Source of the DNA: Protula sp. h YS-2021
Lineage: Eukaryota; Annelida; Polychaeta; Sabellida; Serpulidae
Length of the DNA stretch: 64,000 nt
Direction of reading: 5' to 3'
Assembly: GCA_949752745.1 (NCBI GenBank)
Contig: OX457032.1
Location: 15,203,720-15,267,719 of the forward strand
The notes beneath the pieces are model-generated. The model did not search any database. It was given only the letters and a program-made list of their open reading frames with translations, and had not been told where the DNA came from. Positions within the stretch are counted from its first letter, which is position 1. Each line of letters opens with the position of its first letter. The translations under genes were made by a program, and so were the position numbers. Positions 12,069-23,800 of this stretch are shown piece by piece.

Positions 12069-12541
12069 GCTGTTAGGAGTAGTATAGTGCACTTATGTGT
12101 TCCTTCATCACTCTCCATAGTTCTCGGTTAATGTGCCGCGAGGGATCTTTTTCATGGGGTGATGCCACGTATGATGTCATAGTCATACCTAGTCAGACTC
12201 CTACCCTTCTCGTTCATTGATCCGTGAGACGTCTATTGTGACGTTACAGTCAAGGTGATTTCTATTAGGACCCCTATTGTTCTTGTTCACTGATCCGTGA
12301 GACGACTATTGTGACGTCACAGACAAGGTGAGTTCTAGTCGGACCATATTGTTCTAAATACCCAATCCTATTGAAGGCGACATGATAAGTGGGTTAACCA
12401 ATCAGAGTGAAGTCGATCACTCTCTATTCACTCTCTATTCTTGGAACGTATATCTCAGCATGTCCTAAGTGCTGAATAAAAATGTACTGAGTCAGTAGTA
12501 CCATGTGTATATCAACTCCAGTTTGTTTCAACTAGTCATTA
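12069..12541 (+). mobile_element. Candidate LTR (solo LTR or 5' LTR of a decayed retrotransposon)
   Basis: The segment starts TGTTAGGAGTAGT and ends ACTAGTCATTACA; the two ends are imperfectly inverted and give the TG...CA form of an LTR. Near the 3' end is an AATAAA signal (GCTGAATAAAAATGTACTG). It carries two tandem copies of about 71 bp, each with CACTGATCCGTGAGACG or a close variant, and one has a TGACGTCA palindrome. Downstream, 12799-13005 is a short open frame (MATHSLCISNLAKL...) that could be a gag remnant, but I recognise no domain. No second LTR is seen. A host promoter-like region is an alternative. Confidence 0.45.
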
Positions 12542-13076
12542 CAGTTGAAGACAGCAGACATGGACAGTAAAGAGTTCCACTTGATGAAATCTAGATGTAC
12601 AAGTTAGAGAGTAAGTTATATTCTTCAGATACTCTGGAAGGGACAAGTGGCTAGTGTTTTGACATTTTGAAAAACAACCTGTCTGTGTCATCGACAATTT
12701 TTCACAACGGTGGCAAATGGGGTGTTACGACTTACCAGCGCCAAAACTCGGAAAAGGAGTCAGCATAAAGTGATCAGACAACAGGAAAACACAACAAAAT
12801 GGCAACTCATTCACTTTGCATATCAAACCTAGCGAAGCTGAACGGAAAACTGATGTTTCCCTTACCAGTAATCGACGAACTGTTTAATCAGCAAATTCAG
12901 TACGCAGGCAAGGATGACAAGGATGTGGTGTTGATGCTTCACATCCTTGTATCAAATACCTACATTTGTTATTCATACATATGCAAGTTGCAAAACATAT
13001 TTGGCTGAATATTAATAACAAACATTACTTATCAATACTAAAGAGAAAGGACATCAATTTTCATTCACTAACACAA

Positions 13077-13190
13077 CGGTGGTTTACGGGTGAATGAATA
13101 CCACACCAGTGGCCATTAGAATGAATGGCTCACAGGTGAATGATCACCACACCAGTGGCCATTAGAATTAACGGTTTACGGTTGTTACAC
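13077..13190. repeat. 54-bp tandem duplication
   Basis: Two adjacent copies of about 54 bp share CACACCAGTGGCCATTAGAA. A partial third copy follows (GGTTTACGGTTG). Confidence 0.7.
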
Positions 13191-13199
13191 TGGAACAAA

Positions 13200-13975
13200 C
13201 ATTTTATGCAAAGTGAGAGATTGGCATAAAACGTTCATGTCACTGGCAATGTCCTCGTCCATCTTATTTTCGTACTCAACCCCCACCCACATTCCATTGT
13301 CTTCCTCATCACTTTCCTCGTCGCTATGATCCAGTAGCTCTTCAGAGAAATCTTTTTTTTTTCAATGCTTGTTTGAAAAGATTTCCGAGTTTATCGCCAA
13401 TATAATAATTGACATCCTGCAAAATTCTGTCAAAGTTTTCACTGCTTGACAGCAGGTGGAAATACCTGAACAGGTAGAAAATGAATTTTTGTAACAGGCG
13501 CCTCAATAGCTCAACACTGGCACATTACTGGTTCCTTTGATATTTGTGTTTGTTTTTACTCTTGTTTTCTTCACGCTTTCTTCGTTGGTGCTGCAACAGC
13601 TTTCTGGCGATGTGTGTTCACGTGCCTTGTCAAACTGACTTGCCAAATGTACGGTTCCGGGCAGTGATTGCACTGATACACATTTCCTTTTAAACGCCCA
13701 AACAGCAAATGAACAAATTCTTTACATTTCTACATGTTTATACTGTTCTTGTTGGCATTGCCATTGTTGTTGTTGAGCACTTAAACTGAATGGCGAAGAG
13801 CAGCAATGAAGCAATATGGTTTACTTACGTTAAGACTTAAAGTTGCACATTTAGCAAATACCTCTTTAAACATGTCGTCACATATAAATTTCCTCAACAC
13901 TTGATAAGCCTTTGGCTTGCAAGGTGTTTCTGAATTTGTCTTTTTTTCTTGACAGTGAACGGATTTTTGTGTCAT
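13200..13975 (-). pseudogene. Broken C2H2 zinc-finger protein gene
   Basis: Minus-strand pieces in order: 13975-about 13868 (PCKPKAYQVLRKFICDDMFK, then a possible donor AAAGAG|GTATTT); 13706-13571 (a complete C2H2 finger with YQCNHC, a 12-residue loop, H-V-N-T-H, then RQKAVAAPTKKA and a stop); 13466-about 13355 (YFHLLSSSENFDRILQDVNY); and, after a frame change at a run of A, an acidic stretch DFSEELLDHSDEESDEEDNG to about 13200. The C-x2-C-x12-H-x3-H spacing is exact. The A-run frameshift and the stop separating the parts suggest a pseudogene or a decayed transposon ORF; a spliced gene with unrecognised exons is possible. Confidence 0.45.
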
Positions 13976-14639
13976 CTAGTCAGCTGACACTACGGGCCCT
14001 AGGGCCACGAAACTATGGACTTAGGCAGAACTTGATATAAACGTGTGCATGACCCTTTGGCTTATATTGCTTTCGGGAAATGTTAGTGCCAGATTTTTTT
14101 TTTCTTTGGGGGGATTCAACCGTTGTATTTATTGTATGTATTATGGAACGTAACTAGGGGTAATACAGCTCAAAGAAAAGTACTACTTACCAATGAAATA
14201 GCTTTTTTTTTTACACTTCCAAATTCGAAAGTTTGTTCGCTATATAAACTGAGTTGAGTTTTACATTACTTTTTCTCTCTTAAAATTCCAGAGATTTACA
14301 GTCAAACTTTTCCGGTGACCCAGAAATGTGTGCTCCTAGTGCTCCCTAAAATCTGGACAGGGGTGAGGGTGGTGGCACGTGCCCCCTGTGCCAACCTTGT
14401 CTCCGCGCCAGAAAAATTGGAAGTCTAATTGTGCATTTCAATGTAACGAAATACAATTAAAACCTTGATACCTACATATTGGTATTATTATGCCAGCAAA
14501 AGGAAAAAAGGAATTTTTTAATCCTGCACTGTTCCGACAAAAGCGCGAGATTTTTTCTTAATGTGCGGGATCCGGCCCGAGCTGTCCTCGAATAGCACGG
14601 GATTTTTTAAAAGAGCGCGGGAATCCCTCACATCCCGCG

Positions 14640-14762
14640 CCCCAAATGCGGTCCTGCAGGATGATACCCCCGACAATACCCCCCAGACCATACTCCCCTA
14701 GGACCATACCCCCCGTGCCAATACCCCTCATCATTTTTTTTTTCCAATTTTCATTTTAAAGA
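14640..14762 (-). repeat. Inverted fragment of the 710-bp satellite unit
   Basis: The C-rich stretch GACCATACTCCCC...GACCATACCCCCCGTGCC, followed by TTTCCAATTTTCA, is the reverse complement of the G-rich part of the satellite (GGAAATTCTGG-like, then GCACGGGGGGTATGGTCC). It lies just outside the array in opposite orientation. Confidence 0.55.
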
Positions 14763-15063
14763 TTTTCATTAACGAATAACAAACTAATACAGTTCTATGA
14801 TCTGTAGTTAAAATCTTAGCCATTTCGCTATGATGTAGTTGAAAGGAGGTAAAACTGCAGTTCCACAACGCGTACAACTCGTGTGATCCATTGATAAAAT
14901 CTATTGTACATAAAAATCCTCTATGATCTAGCTAAAAGATTTATAAATGCAATTCCATGCATACGTTCCATAACTGCAATTATCAATTCGCGCCCCAATT
15001 TATTGAAATAAAGTGCTGTCCAACGAAGTTGTTGCAATTTGTGTTAAGCCTGTCCGGAGTCAC

Positions 15064-18000
15064 AAAATTTATTGGTTCACATATCCGGAGTCACAAAATT
15101 ACGAACATTGTTGGCGGCTTGGAATAGCGCACAAGATTCAGTTTTGAAAGATGTGGATTATAAACTTGCAGGTTTGACTGTGACTGAGACGCAGTTTCGA
15201 TATATCGATGTAAAGATTAAACATATACTGGAGAGAAATATAATGTCGTTTTTCTTTTCATTTTCTTGTAACGTTTAAAATGAGAAATATTCTGGTTCGG
15301 GAGGAGTATTGGCACGGGGGGGGGGGGGGGGTATGGTCCGGAACCCGACTGGTTGACACAATGTAACATATCTGGGTAAATCGAGATCCATCTGGATCTT
15401 GCAGAAAACGACAGATTCGAGTTCGTCTCGGTGAAAACAGACGTACGAGTGGTCACACGATAAAAATCGTAGATGCTAGTAACATTTTGCATATCTTATC
15501 CTCATTTGAAGTCTAGAGAATGTTTGAAAGCTTGAGTTTTAGATCTAAAATTGTTCTCGTCCAAATAAAAATTACTTTCAAATGAAAATTAAGGAAAATT
15601 TAAGCAATAGCAGAACACAGTTGAATTGGTAAAATATGCATCCACTTGTATTTCTATTTTTAAACATGTCATCTCAAACATGATTGGACGATTTAACATC
15701 ATTGTCCATGGACAATACCCCAGCTCACGAATGCTGATGTCAAGATTTGACATATAAGTATAACCTATACCCCAAATTTTAAGACAGAAAGAGTGCCGTC
15801 ACCCATTGTTGGCGACTTCGCAAACCCTAGAATAGCACGCAAGATTGTTTTGAAAGATGTGGACTATGAACTTGCAGGTATGACTGTGAATGAGACGCAG
15901 ACTCAATATATCGATGTAAAGATTAAACATAATGTTGGAGAGAAATATAATGTCGCTGTACTTTTTCTTTTCTTTCCTTGTAGCCTTGAAAATTGGAAAT
16001 ATTCTGGTTGGGGGGGGGGAGGCATTAGCACCGGGGGGATGGTCCGGAAAAAGACTGGTTGGCACAAATTAACATTTCTGGGTAAATCGAGATCCATCTG
16101 GATCTTGCAGAAAACGACAGATTCGAGTGCGTCTCAGTGAAAACAGACGGACGAGTGGTCACATGATAAAAAGCTTAGATGCTAGTAACATTTTGCATAT
16201 TTTATCCTTATTTGAAGTCTAGAGCATGTTTGAAAGCTTAAATTTGAGATTTAACAGTGTTCTCGTCCAAATAAAAATTACTTTCAAATGAAAATTAAGG
16301 AGAATGGAGAAAATTTAAGCAATAGTAGAACACAGTTGAATTGGTAAAATATACATCCACTTGTATTTCTATTTTTAAACATGTCATCTCAAACATGATT
16401 GGACGATTTAACATCATTGTCCATGGACAATACCCCAGCTCACGAATGCTGATGTCAAGATTTGATATACAAGTATAAACTATACCCCAAATTTTAAGAC
16501 AGAAAGAGTGCCGTCACCCATTGTTGGCGACTTCGCAAACCCTGGAATAGCACGCAAGATTGTTTTGAAAGATGTGGACTATGAACTTGCATGTATGACT
16601 GTGAATGAGACGCAGACTCAATATATCTATGTAAAGATTAAACATAATGTTGGAGAGAAATATAATGTCGCTGTACTTTTTCTTTTTTCTTGTAACGTTG
16701 AAAATTGGAAATATTCTGGTTGGGGGGGGGGAGGTATTAGCACGGGGGGTATGGTCCGGAACCCGACTGGTTGGCACAAAGTAACATATCTGGGTAAATC
16801 GAGATCCATCTGGATCTTACAGAAAACGACAGATTCGAGTTCGTCTCGGTGAAAACAGACGGACGAGTGGTCACATGATAAAAAGCTTAGATGCTAGCAA
16901 CATTTTGCATATTTTATCCTCATTTGAAGTCTAGAGTATGTTTGAAAGCTTAAATTTGAGATTTAACAGTGTTCTCGTCCAAACAAAAATTAGTTTCAAA
17001 TGAAAATTAAGAAAAATAGAGAAAATTTAAGCAATAGTAGAACACAGTTGAATTAGTAAAATATACATCAACTTGTATTTCTATTTTTAAACATGTCATC
17101 TCAAACATGATTGGACGATTTAACATCATTGTCCATGGACAATACATCAGCTCACGAATGCTGATGTCAAGATTTGACATGACATATAAGTATAACCTAT
17201 ACCCCAAATTTTAAGACAGAAAGAGTGCCGCCACCCATTGTTGGCGACTTCGCAAACCCTGGAATAGCACGCAAGATTGTTTCGAAAGATGTGGACTATT
17301 AACTTGCAGGTTTGACTGTGAATGAGACGCAGACTCGATATATCGATGTAAAGATTAAACATAATGTTGGAGAGAAATATAATGTCGTTGTACTTTTTCT
17401 TTTCATTTACTTGTAACGTTGACAATTGGAAATATTCTGGTTGGGGACAGGGGGTATTGTCCAGGGGGTATGGTCCGGAACCCCGACTTGTTGGCACAAT
17501 TTAACATATCTGGGTCAATCGAGATTCATCTGGATCTTACAGAAAACGACAGATTCGAGTTAGTCTCGATGAAAACAGACGGACGAGTTGTCATATGATA
17601 AAAATCGTAGATGCTAGTAACATTTTGCATATTTTATCCTCATTTGAAGTCTAGAGTATGTTTGAAAGCTTAAATTTCAGATTTAATATTGTTCTCGTCC
17701 AAATAAAAATTACTTTCAAATGAAAATTAAGGAAAATTAAAGCAATAGCAGAACACAGTTGAATTGGTAAAATATGCATCCACTTGAATTTCTATTTTTA
17801 AACATGTCATCTCAAACATGATTGGACGATTGAACATCATTGTCCATGGACAATACACCAGCTCACGAATGCTGATGTCAACATTTGACATATAAGTATA
17901 ACCTATACCCCAATTTTAAGACAGAAAGAGTGCCGTCACCCATTGTTGGCGACTTCGCAAACCCTGGAATAGCACGCAAGATTGTTTTGAAAGATGTGGA

Positions 18001-19790
18001 CTATGAACTTGCAGGTTTGACTGTGAATGAGACGCAGACTCGATATATCGATGTAAAGATTAAACATAATGTTGGAGAGAAATATAATGTCGTTGTACTT
18101 TTTCTTTTCATTTTCTTGTAACGTTGACAATTGGAAATATTCTGGTTGGGGCGGGGGGTATTGTCCAGGGGGGTATGGTCCGGAACCCCGACTGGTTTGC
18201 ACAATTTAACATATCTGGGTAAATCGAGATCCATCTGGATCTTGCAGAAAACGACAGATTCGAGTTAGTCTCGATGAAAACAGACGGACGAGTGGTCACA
18301 TGATAAAAATCGTAGATGCTAGTAACATTTTGCATATTTTATCCTCATTTGAAGTCTAGAGCATGTTTGAAAGCTTAAATTTGAGAGTTAACAATGTTCT
18401 CGTCCAAATGAAAATTACTTTCAAATGAAAATTAAGGAAAATTTAAGCAATAGTAGAACACAGTTGAATTGGTAAAATATGCATCCACTTGTATTTCTAT
18501 TTTTAAACATGTCATCTCAAACATGATTGGACGATTGAACATGATTGTCCATGGACAATACCACAGCTCACGAATGCTGATGTCAAGATTTGACATATAA
18601 GTATAACCTATACCCCAAATTTTAAGACAGAAAGAGTGCCGTCACCCATTGTTGGCGACTTCGCAAACCCTAGAATAGCACGCAAGATTGTTTTAAAAGA
18701 TGTGGACTATGAACTTGCAGGTTTGACTGTGAATGAGACGCAGATGCTAGTAACATTTTGCATATTTTATCCTCATTTGAAGTCTACAGCATGTTTGAAA
18801 GCTTACATTTGATATTTAACGGTGTTCTCGTCTAAATAAAAATTACTTTCAAATGAATATTAAGGATAATAGAGAAAATTTAGGCAAAAGTAGTAAACAA
18901 TTGAATTGGTAAAATATGCATCAAACTGTATTTCTATTTTTAAACATGTCATCTCAAACATGATTGGACGATTGAACAAGATTGTCTATGGACAATACCC
19001 CAGCTCACGAATGCTGATGTCAACATTTGACATATAAGTATAACCTATAACCCAAATTTTAAGAGAGAAAGGGTGCCGTCACCCATTGTTGGCGACTTCG
19101 CAAACCGTGGAATAGCACACAAGATTCAGTTTTGAAAGATGTGGACTATGAACTTGCAGGTTTGACTGTGAATGAGACGCAGACTCGATATATCGATGTA
19201 AATATTAAACATAAAGTTGGAGAGAAATATAATGTCGTTGTACTTTTTGTTTTCATTTTCTTGTAACGTTGAAAATTGGAAATATTCTGGTAGGGGGGGG
19301 GGGGTATTAGCACGGGGGGTATGGTCCGGACCCCGACTGGTTGGCACAATTTAACATATCTGGGTAAATCGAGATCCATCTGGATCTTGCAGAAAACGAC
19401 AGATTCGAGTTCGTCTCGGTGAAAACAGACGGACGAGTGGTCACATGATAAAAAGCTTAGATGCTAGTAACATTTTGCATATTTTATCCTCATTTGAAGT
19501 CTAGAGCATGTTTGAAAGCTTCAATTTGAGATTAAACATTGTTCTCGTCCAAATAAAAATTACTTTTAAATGAAAACTAAGGAAAATAGAGAAAATTTAA
19601 GCAATAGTAGAACACAGTTGAATTGGTAAAATATGCATCCACTTGTATTTCTATTTTTAAACATGTCATCTCAAACATGATTGGATGATTGAACAACATT
19701 GTCCATGGACAATACCCCAGCTCACGAATGCTGATGTCAAGATTTGACATATAAGTATAACCTATACCCCAAATTTTAAGACAGAAAGGG
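15064..19790 (+). repeat. Satellite array, about 7 units of about 710 bp
   Basis: The phase marker GTGCCGTCACCC (or a close variant) occurs at 15793, 16508, 17225, 17930, 18636, 19073 and 19790, giving periods of 715, 717, 705, 706, 437 and 717. The 437-bp unit has an internal deletion of about 280 bp; the first unit (from about 15064) is diverged. Each full unit has a G-run with GCACGGGGGGTATGGTCC, a 14-bp palindrome TTGTCCATGGACAA and ACATGTCATCTCAAACATGA. Both strands show open frames of 60-116 codons, but these are broken by stops in some units and start or stop with the repeat phase, so I treat them as non-coding. Confidence 0.9.
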
Positions 19791-20480
19791 TGTCGTCAGT
19801 CAAAATTTTAATGTAAAAATGGTTTATCGCCAATACATCTGACAATTTCCGGCGAATCGCAAAAAAGTAAGTCACGTGTTTCGGCCAATTTGTTTTTCGA
19901 ATCGAGAAACAAGAAAAGTTATAAATTGGTGCATATATACCACTACCTTCCTTCAAAATTTTAAAACGTTTGCATTTATATCGTAGGAGATACATTTTCA
20001 TGAAAATTGTTTTTAGCTTACATTTCCACCAATTTTATTCGAATCACGAAAAAAGAACGTAATAGACAGGTGGGTACCAAAGCCTGCCACCTTTAATCCA
20101 GAATTTCAAGACATTATGGTTAAACAGCAAGAGCCAGTTGCGTTTGCAATAATGTTTGTGGCCAATCACCAAGTTATAACCACAAAGTTACTAATATCCG
20201 CTTTTATAATTCAAAATTTTAAGAGGTAACGTTATATTCTCAGCGCCAGTAACGACTTTAGTAAGAATTGGTTTTTCACCAATATTTCCGCCATTTTGTT
20301 CTAACTGCGCAAAAACAACAATAACCAGGTTAGTACCAATGTCTACTATCTTTAACCCAAATTTCAAGACAGTAAGGCCATTTCTGTCGTGTCAGTTAAA
20401 ATTTTACTGAATTTTTTCGATTTTGGAAAATATTTCGCCAATTTTTTGGCCAATCATCAAAAAACTAGACTGGCCAGTGT
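19791..20480. repeat. Degenerate repeat continuing from the satellite edge
   Basis: The motif AAATTTCAAGACAGTAAGGC followed by AGTTAAAATTTTACTGAA-like sequence and CGCCAATTTTTTGGCC recurs at roughly 120-250 bp spacing. It is related to the AAATTTTAAGACAGAAAG phase block of the 710-bp satellite and recurs at 41.1 and 41.65 kb. This suggests the satellite arose by amplifying one variant of an older dispersed family. Confidence 0.5.
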
Positions 20481-20494
20481 TTTTTTAAAACAAA

Positions 20495-20784
20495 AACGGA
20501 TATGTCTCCCCGCCCACCCCCCCCCCCCCCCTCCCTCCAATCAGTGACGTGGAATAAATTCCTTGCTTAAAAGTACATTTGCGAGCCCAAAAAAATAAAA
20601 AAAATCGCCAAGTGGCCGGCAAGGCAGGGGAGACCCAGAACCAGGAAGCAAACCACAATGTTCAGGATCACTCGCCGTCTCCAGCGGTTTTGATTTTTTC
20701 GAAGCTATTTTGCCGTTGCTGGTGGTATTGTCATTCTAATTTGCTGGTGGTGTTGCACGAGCTATCGATAGTATTCCCCAGAAA
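20495..20784. other. Left flank of the exon-cassette array
   Basis: This holds a poly(C) run (about 20517-20531) and about 200 bp of unique sequence. On the minus strand an open stretch after AAAATAG runs to a stop near 20.53-20.57 kb in two frames; one continues the phase of the last A-type block and the other is strongly hydrophobic. The acceptor is poor, so I do not call a terminal exon. Confidence 0.3.
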
Positions 20785-20897
20785 TTAAACAAATTATACA
20801 ATCGTACGAAACACACGAGTTACTCATAGTGTGTTCCCGGATAACACATGGTACCCGCGATATTTAGAACGAAGCAAAATCTAACAGAAACTAATAC

Positions 20898-23800
20898 CTC
20901 TGTTGCAGTAGTCCTCTCCATGGATGGCAGCGGTGTTGCTCTCCTCCCCCATAGGTCGCGTTTCGGCTTAAAAAACAAAAAGTAAGACAGACATATAGCA
21001 AAAGGATATAGAACCGTAAAAATTGCGCTTTAAAGATACAAATTATACAACCGTACAAAATACATGGATTAGCCATAGTGTTCCCGGGTAACACATGGTA
21101 CCCGCGATATTTCGTATGGAGCAAAATGTAACAGAAACTAATAACTTAAATTTGTTGCTGTAGTTCTCTCCGTGGATGACAGCGGCGTTGCTCTCCTCCC
21201 CCGTGCCTTGCGGGCGGCTTCAGGAACAAAAAGCAAGACAGCCATATAGGAAAAGGATACAGAACCATAAAAATTGCTCTTTACTGAAACAAATTATACA
21301 ACCGTACAAAATACATGGGTTACCCAGTGTTCCCGGACAACACATGGTACCCGCGATATTTCGTACAGAGCAAAATCAAACAGAAACTCATAACTTAACT
21401 TTGTTGCTGTAGTTTCTCTCTAGCTGGCACAGGGGTCCTACTCCGTGGCTGACGATGGTGTTGTCACTCTCCATGGCTGGCGGTGCGGCTTCTGAAATCA
21501 AAAGAAAGCCATGTGGTCAAAACAAGTAGAATCATAAAGGAAATGTTTTCAGAAAGAATTTAAGACTTATCCATAGTGTTCACCAGACAGTACTACACTC
21601 AAGAAATCTCCAAATGTGAGGCGGGTCCATTTTCAAGCGCTTAAAATTAGGATGTTGTCTACGTTTTCTTTCTAATTAGCGTTCTTTCTAATTTTGTAGA
21701 CGCTAATCATGGGGCTCGCAGCGCTTACCTCCTAATGGAACAGTCTGGAGATTATCCTCACCATCACTGGTTACAGGATATGTTTTATGGATCTGTGAAG
21801 CAGATCAAATATTTCCGTAACTTTATGCCGACTTGAAGAAATATAATTAACACGGTTCGGTTTGAGAGATCATTTGGGACTACTTTTCTGTTTTGGAGAT
21901 TTGTTTCTGCAGCTTTTTTCCCGGATAACACATGGCACCCGCGATATTTCGCACGCAGAAAAATGTAAGATAAACTAATAACTTTACTTTGTTGCAGTCT
22001 TCCGCTCCGTGGATGGCGCCGGCGTTGCTCTCCTCTCCCGTAGCTCTCGGTGCGGCTTCAGAAACAAAAAGCAAGACAGACATATAGCAAAAGGATATAG
22101 AACCATTAAACTGTACTTTAAAGAGACAAATTATACAACCGTACAAAATACACGAGTTACCCATAGTGTTCCCGGATAACACATGGTACCCGCGATATTT
22201 CGACCGGAGCAAAATATTACAAAAAGCAAAAACTTACTTTGTTACTGTCTTCCTCTCCGTGGATGGCGGCCGTTGCTCTACTCCCCCATAGGTCGCGTTT
22301 CGACTCCAAAAACAAAAAGTAAGACTGACATATAGCGAAAGGATATAGAACCGTAAAAATTGAGCTTTAAAGAGACAAATTATACAACCGTACAAAATAC
22401 ATGGGTTACCCATAGTGTTCCCGGGTAACACATGGTACCCACGGTATTTCGTACGGTGCAAAATGTAACAGAAACTAATAACTTAACTTTGTTGCTGTAG
22501 TTCTCTCCCTGGCTCGCACAGGTGTTGTCCAACTCCGTGGCTGACGATGGTGTTGTCACTCTCCATGGCTGGCGGTGCGGCTTCTGAAGCCCATAGAAAG
22601 CCATGCGGTCAAAACAAGTAGAATCATAAAGGAAATGTTGTAAGAAAGAGTTTAAGAGTTATCCATAGTGTTCAACAGAAAGTACTACACTCATAAATCC
22701 TCCGAATGGGACACAGGTCCATTTTTAAGCACTCAAAATTAGGATGTTGTCTACGTTTTCTTTCTAAAGTAGCACTTCCCAGTTGATATCCTTTAAGATG
22801 TTCCAGGTATAAGTGAGTAGAATCCCGACCTATCCATTCCGAATATCTGATGTCGAGTATATTAATTGCTATGATCTCAAATAAATCTAAAATTCATTTT
22901 TAAATGCTATTCATGGGGCTGGCAACGCTTACCTCCTGATGGAGCAGTCTGGAGATTATCCTCACCCTCATTGGTTACACGACAAGTCTGTGGGACCTGT
23001 GAAGCAGATCAAACATTTCCGTAACACTTTATGCCGACTTGAAGAAATATAATTAACACGATTCGGTTTGAGAGATCATTTGGGATGACTTTTCTGTTTT
23101 GGAGATTTGTTTCTGCAGCTTTTTTATCCCGGAAAACACATGGCACCCGCGATATTTCGCACGCAGAAAAATGTAAGATAAACTAATAACTTTACTTTGT
23201 TGCAGTCTTCCGCTCCGTGGATGGCGGCAGCGTTGCTCTCCTCTCCCGTAGCTCTCGGTGCGGCTTCAGAAACAAAAAGCAAGACAGACATATAGCAAAA
23301 GGATATAGAACCATTAAACTGTACTTTAAAGAGACAAATTATACAACCGTACAAAATACACGAGTTACCCATAGTGTTCCCGGATAACACATGGTACCCG
23401 CGATATTTCGACCGGAGCAAAATATTACAAAAAGCAAAAACTTACTTTGTTACTGTCTTCCTCTCCGTGGATGGCGGCCGTTGCTCTACTCCCCCATAGG
23501 TCGCGTTTCGACTCCAAAAACAAAAAGTAAGACTGACATATAGCGAAAGGATATAGAACCGTAAAAATTGAGCTTTAAAGAGACAAATTATACAACCGTA
23601 CAAAATACATGGGTTACCCATAGTGTTCCCGGGTAACACATGGTACCCACGGTATTTCGTACGGTGCAAAATGTAACAGAAACTAATAACTTAACTTTGT
23701 TGCTGTAGTTCTCTCCCTGGCTCGCACAGGTGTTGTCCAACTCCGTGGCTGACGATGGTGTTGTCACTCTCCATGGCTGGCGGTGCGGCTTCTGAAGCCC

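Noticed and set aside
15793..18335. Repeated 75-116-codon ORFs on both strands of the 710-bp satellite
   Set aside because: Both strands are open at once, some units have stops (TAA in the 17225 unit), and differences among units do not look constrained.
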